Assembly (NCBI GenBank): GCA_013824045.1
Contig: PNND01000249.1
Span: 1 to 5,810 of the forward strand
DNA: 5,810 nt
Reading direction: 5' to 3'
DNA from: Rhodobacter sp.
Lineage (GTDB): Bacteria > Pseudomonadota > Alphaproteobacteria > Rhodobacterales > Rhodobacteraceae
A program made the position numbers and the translations under genes. This document shows, piece after piece, positions 1-4,721 of this stretch. The notes beneath the pieces were generated by a model. The model did not search any database. It was not told the DNA's origin and was given only the letters and a program-made list of their open reading frames with translations. Each line of letters begins with the position of its first letter. Positions within the stretch are counted from its first letter, which is position 1.

Positions 1-1228
1 CCACCGACTCGTCGATGAACCGCCCTTCCTTGAACCGCCACATGTCGAACTCGGCGGCCAGCGGCCCCGGCTCGCCCTTGGCCATCAACTCCGCCATCGC
101 CCAGCCCGACCCCGGAATCGCCTTGAAGCCCCCGGTCCCCCAGCCACAGTTGATGAAGCAATTCCCCAACGGCGTTTTGCTGATGATCGGCGACCGGTCC
201 CCCGTCATATCCACGATCCCGCCCCACTGCCGCAGCATCTTCAACCGGCTGATTATCGGGAAGGTCTCTATCAACGCCCGCAGCGTTTCCTCGATATGGT
301 GGAACGACCCGCGCTGGGTATAGTTGTTGAACCCGTCCGTCCCGCCGCCGATGACCATTTCACCCTTGTCGGACTGGCTCATGTAGCCATGCACCGTATT
401 GGCCATCACCACGATATCCATGCAAGGCTTGATCGGCTCGCTCACCAAAGCCTGCAGCGCGACCGCCTCCACCGGCAGGCGGAACCCGGCCATCTCGGCC
501 ACCTGCCCCGAATGCCCGGCAACCACGATCCCCAGCTTCTTCGTCCCGATATAGCCCTTGGAGGTTTCCACCCCCACAACCTTACCGCCCTCAGACCGGA
601 CCCCGGTCACTTCGCATTGCTGGATGATATCCATCCCCATGTCGGAACAGGCCCGCGCATAGCCCCAAGCCACCGCATCATGCCGCCCCGTGCCGCCCCG
701 CGCCTGCCACAAAGCCCCCAGCACCGGATAGCGCGGCCCGTCGATGTTCAGGATCGGGCACAACTCCTTCACCCGCTGCGGCGTGATGAACTCCGTCTGC
801 ACGCCCTGCAAGGCATTGGCATGGGCCGTGCGCAGATACCCCCGCACCTCATGATGCGTCTGCGCCAGCATCATCACCCCGCGCGGGGAAAACATCACGT
901 TGTAGTTCAGATCCTGGCTCAGCGTCTCATAGAGCGAGCGGGACTTCTCATAGATCGCCGCCGAGGAATCCTGCAGATAATTGGACCTGATGATCGTCGT
1001 ATTCCGCCCCGTATTCCCGCCGCCCAGCCAGCCCTTCTCAAGGATCGCCACATTGGTGATGCCGAAATTCTTCCCAAGGTAATAGGCCGTCGCCAACCCA
1101 TGCCCCCCGGCCCCCACGATGATCGCGTCATAGGCCGCCTTCGGTGCCGGGCTTTTCCACGCCCGCTCCCACCCGGTGTGGTGACGCAGCGCCTCGCGGG
1201 CAATCGCAAAGACCGAATAGCGTTTCAT
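1..1228 (-). CDS. soxB: Sarcosine oxidase subunit beta (partial, C-terminus off the left edge)
   Basis: This is the FAD-binding beta subunit of the cytoplasmic heterotetrameric sarcosine oxidase, which oxidatively demethylates sarcosine to glycine and passes the one-carbon unit to tetrahydrofolate. The reading frame is open from ATG (1228-1226) to the window edge, giving 409 residues. The family is usually about 415 residues, so only a few codons are missing. Visible motifs are the dinucleotide-binding loop VGAGGHGLATAYYL (residues 38-51), the conserved GGGNTGRNTT (69-78), GGTGRHDAVAWGYA (178-191) and the C-terminal flavin-contact segment CGWGTGGFKAIPGSG (361-375). His183 in the RHDAV motif matches the place where this family carries covalent FMN; that assignment is from family knowledge. 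A GGGGA ribosome site (TCCCC at 1236-1240 on the plus strand) lies 7 bases before the start. Related genomes usually have soxD, soxA and soxG downstream, which here would lie left of the window. This soxB is unrelated to the thiosulfate-oxidation gene of the same name. Confidence 0.95.
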   Translation of the reverse strand, partial: MKRYSVFAIAREALRHHTGWERAWKSPAPKAAYDAIIVGAGGHGLATAYYLGKNFGITNVAILEKGWLGGGNTGRNTTIIRSNYLQDSSAAIYEKSRSLYETLSQDLNYNVMFSPRGVMMLAQTHHEVRGYLRTAHANALQGVQTEFITPQRVKELCPILNIDGPRYPVLGALWQARGGTGRHDAVAWGYARACSDMGMDIIQQCEVTGVRSEGGKVVGVETSKGYIGTKKLGIVVAGHSGQVAEMAGFRLPVEAVALQALVSEPIKPCMDIVVMANTVHGYMSQSDKGEMVIGGGTDGFNNYTQRGSFHHIEETLRALIETFPIISRLKMLRQWGGIVDMTGDRSPIISKTPLGNCFINCGWGTGGFKAIPGSGWAMAELMAKGEPGPLAAEFDMWRFKEGRFIDESV

Positions 1229-1443
1229 GGCCACATCCCCGTGCTGCGCAGCAATCCCGTTGCCGCCCTTCTCCTACGGTGCGCAGATAATCCCCCACCC
1301 GCCAGCGGCACAATCGGGAAATTTGCGACACGATCCCCCTGCGACAGCGTCGCCCCCGTCACTTTCGCGTTTGCGCCTTCCGCAACCCGTCGTGAATGGT
1401 TACATCCCGCGCCAGCAGGCCACCACAGAATGGACCAAGACGC
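1229..1443. other. Divergent intergenic spacer between soxB and ccmI
   Basis: This 215-base spacer separates the soxB start from the chosen ccmI start, so it must carry promoters for both directions. I see no convincing -35/-10 pair. A TTGTGC-like element reading toward soxB (plus-strand GCACAA near 1310) has only a poor -10 candidate downstream. The one clear structure is the TGCGACA direct repeat at 1324-1346. No RNA gene or credible small gene is visible. Confidence 0.6.
1324..1346. repeat. Direct repeat TGCGACA x2, 16-base spacing
   Basis: TGCGACA occurs at 1324-1330 and again at 1340-1346, separated by 9 bases. The start-to-start spacing of 16 is not an exact helical turn multiple. The pair lies in the control region between soxB and ccmI, so it could be a regulator site. 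A 7-base repeat in GC-rich DNA can also arise by chance. Confidence 0.35.
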
Positions 1444-2667
1444 ATGGAGATGATCGCCTTCTGGATCGCCGCAGGCGGCATGGGCCTCGCCATTCTGGCG
1501 CTGTTCCTCCTCGCCCTGATCCGTGCCCGGGGGGAAATCGCCTCCGCCGCCGAATATGACCTCAAGGTCTATCGCGACCAGCTGGCCGAAATTGACCGCG
1601 ACCTCGCCCGCGGCACCCTCCCGGCGGATGAGGCCGACCGCCAGCGCACCGAAGTCTCCCGCCGTCTGCTCGAGGCCGACCGCGCCCTCAAGGCCGGCGA
1701 CACCAGTGCAAGCACCCGCGGCATCATGGTGGCGGGCGCCCTCATCCTCGCCATTATCGGCAGCAGCTACTGGGTCTATGCCCGCCTCGGCGCACCGGGC
1801 TATCCCGACCTGCCCCTCACGACCCGGCTCGCCATGTCGGATGAGCTGCGCGCCAACCGTGCCCCGCAGGCGGAGATGGAGGCAGCCGCCGCCGCCACCC
1901 GCCCCGCGCCTGCCGAACCGGATGCCGAATTCGCCCAGCTGATGGACCAGCTCCGCGCCGCCGTGGCCGACCGCCCCGATGACCAGCGCGGCCTCGAACT
2001 CCTCGCTTCGAACGAAGCCCGCCTTGGCAACCTGCCCGAGGCCCGCGCCGCACAGGAACAACTGATCCGCCTCAAGGGTGACACCGCGACCGCCGATGAT
2101 CACGCCGCCTTGGCCGAACTGATGATCATGGCCGCCGGTGGCCTCGTCTCGCCCGAGGCCGAAGAAACCCTCGCCCGCGCCCTGACCCTCGATGCCACCA
2201 ACGGCACCGCGCGCTACTACTATGGCCTGATGGCCGCACAGGTGGGCCGGTTCGACCGCACTTTCGGCCTGTGGGAACCGCTCCTGCGCGACAGCCCGCC
2301 CGATGCACCCTGGATCGCCCCGATCCGCGCCCAGATCGCCGATGTCGCCGCCCGCGCCGGGATCGAATACACCCTGCCCACCGCCCTGCCTGGCCCCGAT
2401 GGCGATGCGCTCACCGCCGCAGGGGAAATGAGCGAAGAAGATCGTCAGGCCATGGTCGAAGGCATGGTCGCCCAGCTTGGCGAACGCCTCGCCACCGAGG
2501 GCGGCACGGTCGAGGAATGGGCCCGCCTCATCTCTTCCCTCGCTGTTCTGAACCGCATGGACGAGGCCGCAGAAATCTATGCCGAGGCGCTGGAGGTCTT
2601 CAATGGCTCCCCCTCCCAGCGCAGCTTCCTGCGCGAAGCGGCGCTGAACGCAGGCCTCACCCCGTGA
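1444..2667 (+). CDS. ccmI: Cytochrome c-type biogenesis protein CcmI
   Basis: CcmI (also called CycH) is an inner-membrane chaperone of the System I cytochrome c maturation pathway. It holds apocytochrome c and delivers it to the CcmF/CcmH haem-ligation complex. The 407-residue product has the classic layout: membrane segment 1 (about 4-27), a charged cytoplasmic loop with YDLKVYRDQLAEIDRDL (38-54) and a helical, coiled-coil-like stretch to about 85, membrane segment 2 (about 93-113), the family motif GAPGYPDLPL (115-124), an Ala/Pro-rich linker (about 145-160), then a periplasmic TPR-type helical domain (about 160-300) and a C-terminal helical region. The length agrees with alphaproteobacterial CcmI. 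ATG 1444 is chosen because the hydrophobic segment begins immediately after it; ATG 1396 would add a polar 16-residue tail and ATG 1450 is also possible. The ribosome site is weak. It is the first gene of an operon and overlaps ruvX by 4 bases. Confidence 0.93.
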   Translation: MEMIAFWIAAGGMGLAILALFLLALIRARGEIASAAEYDLKVYRDQLAEIDRDLARGTLPADEADRQRTEVSRRLLEADRALKAGDTSASTRGIMVAGALILAIIGSSYWVYARLGAPGYPDLPLTTRLAMSDELRANRAPQAEMEAAAAATRPAPAEPDAEFAQLMDQLRAAVADRPDDQRGLELLASNEARLGNLPEARAAQEQLIRLKGDTATADDHAALAELMIMAAGGLVSPEAEETLARALTLDATNGTARYYYGLMAAQVGRFDRTFGLWEPLLRDSPPDAPWIAPIRAQIADVAARAGIEYTLPTALPGPDGDALTAAGEMSEEDRQAMVEGMVAQLGERLATEGGTVEEWARLISSLAVLNRMDEAAEIYAEALEVFNGSPSQRSFLREAALNAGLTP

Positions 2668-3146
2668 TCTGCGACAGTTTCGAGGCTTTCGCCGCCACCC
2701 TCCCCCCCAACCGCGCCATCGCGGGTCTGGATTTCGGCGACAAGACCATCGGCATCGCCATCTCCGACCTGCGCCGCATGGTCGCCACGCCCGTGGAAAC
2801 CCTGCGCCGGGTGAAATTCACCGAAGACGCCACCCGCCTTCTGGCGCTCCTCACCACGCGCGGCGCCCATGGCATCGTGCTCGGCCTGCCCCTGAACATG
2901 GATGGCTCCACCGGCCCCCGCGTGCAGGCCACCCAAGCCTTCGCCCGCAATCTGGCCCGGATGACGGACCTTCCCATCACCTTCTGGGATGAACGCCTCT
3001 CCACCGTTGCGGCAGAAAGGGCACTGCTCGAGGCGGATACGTCGCGAAAGCGTCGGAAAGAGGTGATCGATGCCGTCGCTGCAGGCTATATCCTGCAAGG
3101 CGCTCTGGATCGCATGGGGCATATGGGAAACGAGGTGCAGACGTGA
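2664..3146 (+). CDS. ruvX: Putative pre-16S rRNA nuclease / Holliday junction resolvase-like protein (YqgF family)
   Basis: This is a 160-residue cytoplasmic RNase H-fold nuclease of the YqgF/RuvX family, linked in E. coli to maturation of the 16S rRNA 5' end and by fold to Holliday junction resolvases. Diagnostic motifs are all present: GLDFGDKTIGIAISD (21-35, with Asp23 as the first catalytic acid), IVLGLPLNMDGS (71-82), FWDERLST (107-114, Glu110) and VIDAVAAGYILQ (134-145, Asp136). The acid triad is intact, so the enzyme should be active. The start is GTG at 2664, inside the ccmI stop (GTGA overlap). It is effectively forced, because the next in-frame ATG codes for residue 39, beyond the first catalytic Asp. 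The ribosome site is weak (AGG about 9 bases upstream), consistent with coupling to ccmI translation. An N-terminal extension of about 16 residues (CDSFEAFAATLPPN) precedes the fold. Confidence 0.93.
   Translation: MICDSFEAFAATLPPNRAIAGLDFGDKTIGIAISDLRRMVATPVETLRRVKFTEDATRLLALLTTRGAHGIVLGLPLNMDGSTGPRVQATQAFARNLARMTDLPITFWDERLSTVAAERALLEADTSRKRRKEVIDAVAAGYILQGALDRMGHMGNEVQT
3132..3135 (+). promoter_or_regulatory. Ribosome binding site GAGG for the DUF1289 gene
   Basis: GAGG lies inside the end of ruvX, 7 bases before GTG 3143, which is near-ideal spacing. It decides the start: the ATG at 3150 is in a different frame, and the DUF1289 frame has no ATG before codon 53. Confidence 0.65.
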
Positions 3147-3373
3147 AGGATGATGTCTGGCAGCGGGACGAGGTTCAGTCGCCCTGCGTCAAGCTCTGCA
3201 CGATCCACCCGGCCGAACGCATCTGCGTTGGCTGTTTCCGCACCATCGACGAAATCTCCTCTTGGTCGCGCCTCACGCATGACGCGCGCCGCGCCATCAT
3301 GGCCGACCTTCCCACCCGCGCCCCCCGCCTCGCCAAACGCCGCGGCGGCCGCATGGGGCGCCTGCAGGACTGA
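3143..3373 (+). CDS. DUF1289 family small cysteine-rich protein
   Basis: This is a 76-residue protein of the DUF1289 family, whose function is unknown. Four cysteines (Cys15, Cys19, Cys28, Cys31) form the hallmark SPCVKLC...ICVGCFRTIDEISSW (13-41), a pattern consistent with binding one metal ion or an iron-sulfur cluster; this is inferred from spacing only. After the conserved segment WSRLTHDARRAIM (41-53) comes a basic tail (RAPRLAKRRGGRMGR, 59-73) that could contact nucleic acid. There is no signal peptide or membrane segment. GTG 3143 overlaps the ruvX stop by 4 bases and has a GAGG ribosome site. As the last gene of the ccmI-ruvX operon it is probably cotranscribed with both. A link to cytochrome maturation or RNA processing is suggested only by this position. 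Confidence 0.88.
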   Translation: MKDDVWQRDEVQSPCVKLCTIHPAERICVGCFRTIDEISSWSRLTHDARRAIMADLPTRAPRLAKRRGGRMGRLQD

Positions 3374-3455
3374 TCGGCGGTCTTTTCCGCGCCGTCGGGC
3401 AGCCAGCCTGCGCCCCCTCTTGCACCGTTCCGCCCGGCAAGACGCGAGACAAGAT

Positions 3456-3476
3456 GGGTATTTTTGCCAAGATGAA
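3456..3476 (+). repeat. Inverted repeat, left arm (21 bases)
   Basis: The arm begins GGGTATTTTTGCC and ends AAGATGAA. The reverse complement of 3537-3557 matches it at 19 of 21 positions, the two differences being TT versus GG at arm positions 9-10. The arms are 60 bases apart and span 102 bases in total. No target-site duplication flanks them. Confidence 0.8.
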
Positions 3477-3536
3477 TGAGCAGCGGCAGTGCTCCGGTCA
3501 GAGAGCGTCCGCCGCACCCTTCCCCTGACCTAGCGC

Positions 3537-3557
3537 TTCATCTTGGCCCAAATACCC
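3537..3557 (-). repeat. Inverted repeat, right arm (21 bases)
   Basis: This is the partner of 3456-3476 in opposite orientation, beginning TTCATCTTGG and ending CAAATACCC on the plus strand. A G-run (GCGGGGGG) follows directly. It may be a second copy of a dispersed repeat, or the other side of a long stem with a 60-base loop. Confidence 0.8.
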
Positions 3558-3593
3558 GCGGGGGGTGAATGGCGGCGCGGCACGCGACGACAG

Positions 3594-3612
3594 AGGGGGC
3601 GGCAGGCCCCCT
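3594..3612. repeat. Hairpin AGGGGGC/GCCCCCT
   Basis: A perfect 7-bp stem (3594-3600 with 3606-3612) encloses the 5-base loop GGCAG. No T-run follows on either strand, so an intrinsic terminator is unlikely. It may be part of the repeat module that begins with the inverted-repeat arm at 3537. Confidence 0.7.
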
Positions 3613-3658
3613 GAACACCGAGCCAAGCGCGAAGGCGCGCAGGCGAGACAAAAGGAAG

Positions 3659-3681
3659 GCGCGGTCCCTTTGGGGCCGCGC
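3659..3681 (-). terminator. Strong GC-rich hairpin, possible minus-strand terminator
   Basis: Arms GCGCGGTCCC (3659-3668) and GGGGCCGCGC (3672-3681) pair over 10 bp, with one G-T wobble and a TTT loop. Reading on the minus strand, the hairpin is followed by CTTCCTTTTGTCT, a partly T-rich tract; the plus strand has no T-run after it. That favours termination of transcripts from the oxygenase gene, although its stop codon is about 157 bases away. It could equally be a repeat-element stem. Confidence 0.45.
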
Positions 3682-3712
3682 TCCGGCTCCTCACCCCGAC
3701 TCAGGCCCCGCC

Positions 3713-3728
3713 GCGTTAACCTTAACGC
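3713..3728. repeat. Palindrome GCGTTAA-CC-TTAACGC
   Basis: Seven-base arms are perfectly complementary around a 2-base centre. The TTAACC/TTAACG cores resemble half-sites of the cell-cycle regulator CtrA, but the spacing (TTAA-N2-TTAA) differs from the known TTAA-N7-TTAA site. A protein-binding site is possible; a stable RNA hairpin is not, because the loop is too small. Confidence 0.55.
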
Positions 3729-3760
3729 TTCCTGACCGTGCGCTGCGTGCATACGCCCGT

Positions 3761-3791
3761 CTGCACCGCTGTCTGCACCACGCGCTGCACC
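3761..3791. repeat. Three CTGCACC direct repeats with a 12-base period
   Basis: CTGCACC starts at 3761, 3773 and 3785, so the period is exactly 12 bases; the 5-base spacers differ (GCTGT, ACGCG). No gene start is nearby, which argues against a promoter operator. I do not know its function. Confidence 0.6.
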
Positions 3792-3810
3792 GAAAACCGA
3801 GCAAGGGGAT

Positions 3811-3836
3811 GAGATTTAACCCTGCGACCGCAAGGG
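3811..3836 (-). terminator. Weak terminator-like hairpin after the PhyH-like gene
   Basis: On the minus strand, CCCTTGC-GGTC-GCAGGG begins two bases after the TAA stop codon (one intervening base) and is followed by TTAAATCTC. The stem has 6 pairs with one bulged T and the T-tract is poor, so it is a weak intrinsic terminator at best. Confidence 0.35.
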
Positions 3837-3837
3837 C

Positions 3838-4695
3838 TTAGCCGTCATCACGCAGCCAGTCCGCCACCGATGGCAACAACGGCCGGAAATAGGCCACCAT
3901 CCGCCCCGGCGGCTCCGCCCTTGCGCCCTCCGTCCAAGGCGCCACGCCATGGATCATGTGCCGGTGCAGGATGACCGCCTCACCCGGCTGGCCCGGCAAC
4001 TCTACCCGTGGGCAGCGGTCAAAAACCTGCTTGCGCGCCGCCTGATAAGCCTCTGTGATATCTACGTTTTCCAGATCAGCCGTCTGTCCCGCGAAAGCCG
4101 CACGCAAGGCATCAGCCATCACAATATGGCTGCCTTCCCACACCACCAGCGGCGACGCCCCCGCATCCGCCCGGTTCAGCGGCAGCCCAAGGATCCAGCC
4201 ATGCGGTTCGTGCACCATCCGTCGTTTCTGCGGCCCCACGGGCAACAACCCATCAAGATGCGCCGCATCGCGCAACTTGCGGAACTCAAACGCCTTTTCA
4301 CTCTCGCCCTCGTCGCGCCGGGGATATCCCACCCGCGTCACCGAAACTTGCGCCGGATGCAGAGGAACGGGCGGCAAGCCTATGTCATCCCATGGTAATT
4401 CTACACCCTCAATGCTGCCATCCGTCCCGTTTGGCAGGGCGTCCAGACCCACGAACCACGTCCCCCCGCAGCGCCAAGTCTCCCGGCTCTCCAGAACGAT
4501 CCGCCGCGCGACCGGCTCCGCCGCCGCCGCCCATCGCGCGATCGCCTCAGACCGCACCCGCCGCCATCCCCGATCTGTCACGTCAGCACCCAAAGGCAAT
4601 TTGCCAAGCCTCTGATTTCCCACATGTTCTGGGCCGGATCGTTCCGTGCAAGCGGCGCGCTCTGGACCCGCACCGAAAAGAGGCGTATCCCACAC
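3838..4695 (-). CDS. Phytanoyl-CoA dioxygenase (PhyH)-like Fe(II)/2-oxoglutarate oxygenase
   Basis: This is a 285-residue (longest form) putative non-haem iron oxygenase that would couple 2-oxoglutarate decarboxylation to oxidation of an unknown substrate in the cytoplasm. The iron-binding facial triad is visible: His146 and Asp148 in AAHLDGLLP (144-152), and His249 in HRHMIHGVAPW (244-254). Arg265 or Arg271 in GRMVAYFRP (264-272) would bind the 2-oxoglutarate carboxylate. EPHGWILGLPLN (163-174) and SPLVVWEGSH (181-190) fit the core beta-sandwich; WEGSH resembles the PGSH motif common in PhyH proteins. The start is uncertain. GTG 4695 follows an in-frame TGA by one codon, and its AAGG lies directly against it, too close to serve as a normal ribosome site. 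GTG 4623 would give 261 residues. The protein has no signal peptide and its frame has no ATG before codon 160. Codon use is more relaxed (TTA, ATA, GTA, GGA, CGA) than in soxB or ccmI. The substrate cannot be named. Confidence 0.82.
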   Translation of the reverse strand: MWDTPLFGAGPERAACTERSGPEHVGNQRLGKLPLGADVTDRGWRRVRSEAIARWAAAAEPVARRIVLESRETWRCGGTWFVGLDALPNGTDGSIEGVELPWDDIGLPPVPLHPAQVSVTRVGYPRRDEGESEKAFEFRKLRDAAHLDGLLPVGPQKRRMVHEPHGWILGLPLNRADAGASPLVVWEGSHIVMADALRAAFAGQTADLENVDITEAYQAARKQVFDRCPRVELPGQPGEAVILHRHMIHGVAPWTEGARAEPPGRMVAYFRPLLPSVADWLRDDG

Positions 4696-4721
4696 CCTTC
4701 ATTTCAGCCACAGGCCTTTTC
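4696..4721. promoter_or_regulatory. 26-base divergent gap between the oxygenase and the MFS pump
   Basis: The gap is too short to hold two complete promoters, so at least one promoter must lie inside a coding sequence, or the oxygenase starts further in at GTG 4623, which widens the gap to 98 bases. AGG at 4712-4714 lies 7 bases before the MFS ATG and is its probable, weak ribosome site. No clear -35/-10 pair is seen. Confidence 0.5.

Larger units (their letters stand above)
3374..3837. other. 464-base gene-free region between convergent genes, rich in repeats and hairpins
   Basis: No credible gene lies here. The open frames present (minus 3498-3752 and plus 3569-3841) have arginine/alanine/proline-rich products without recognisable domains and overlap the hairpins. 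The region contains, in order, a 21-base inverted repeat pair (3456-3476 and 3537-3557), a hairpin with C5/G5 arms (3594-3612), a 10-bp hairpin (3659-3681), a small palindrome (3713-3728), three CTGCACC units at 12-base intervals (3761-3791) and a weak terminator-like hairpin beside the oxygenase stop (3811-3836). The flanking genes both end here, so transcription stop signals for both directions are expected. From memory, Rhodobacteraceae intergenic DNA often carries similar CATCTTGG...AATACCC and GGGGGC...GCCCCC modules, so dispersed repeats are the best guess. This could not be verified. Confidence 0.7.

Noticed and set aside
296..1453. Long plus-strand open frame (385 codons)
   Set aside because: It is antisense to soxB, whose minus-strand frame shows clear family motifs. 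The product is His/Arg/Pro-rich with no domain.
1225..2103. Minus-strand open frame (292 codons) opposite ccmI
   Set aside because: Gly/Ala-rich shadow of ccmI; high-GC DNA commonly keeps the antisense frame open.
2271..2663. N-terminal extension of ruvX into the ccmI region
   Set aside because: The 131 extra codons are Arg/Pro-rich and lie out of frame within ccmI; the nuclease fold starts just after GTG 2664.
2577..3122. Minus-strand open frame (181 codons) opposite ruvX
   Set aside because: Antisense shadow; ruvX on the plus strand has all its catalytic motifs.
3376..3396. Terminator directly after the DUF1289 gene (CGGCG...CGCCG)
   Set aside because: Only 5 bp of stem with a 10-base loop, and no T-run after the stem.
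3150..3479. ATG-started frame of 109 codons over the DUF1289 gene
   Set aside because: Frame-shifted Arg/Ser/Pro-rich shadow; the GTG 3143 frame carries the conserved cysteines.
3711..3728. CtrA binding site
   Set aside because: TTAA cores are 2 bases apart instead of the 7 of the known site, and no start codon is near.
3498..3752. Minus-strand small open frame (84 codons) in the gene-free region
   Set aside because: No domain, overlaps hairpins and repeats, and has no good ribosome site; probably translates repeat DNA.
3761..3791. CRISPR array or origin iterons
   Set aside because: Units are only 7 bases with 5-base spacers; there are no cas genes, no replication initiator gene and no AT-rich melting region.
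3569..3841. Plus-strand small open frame (90 codons) in the gene-free region
   Set aside because: Biased composition without domains; it spans the hairpins and the CTGCACC array.
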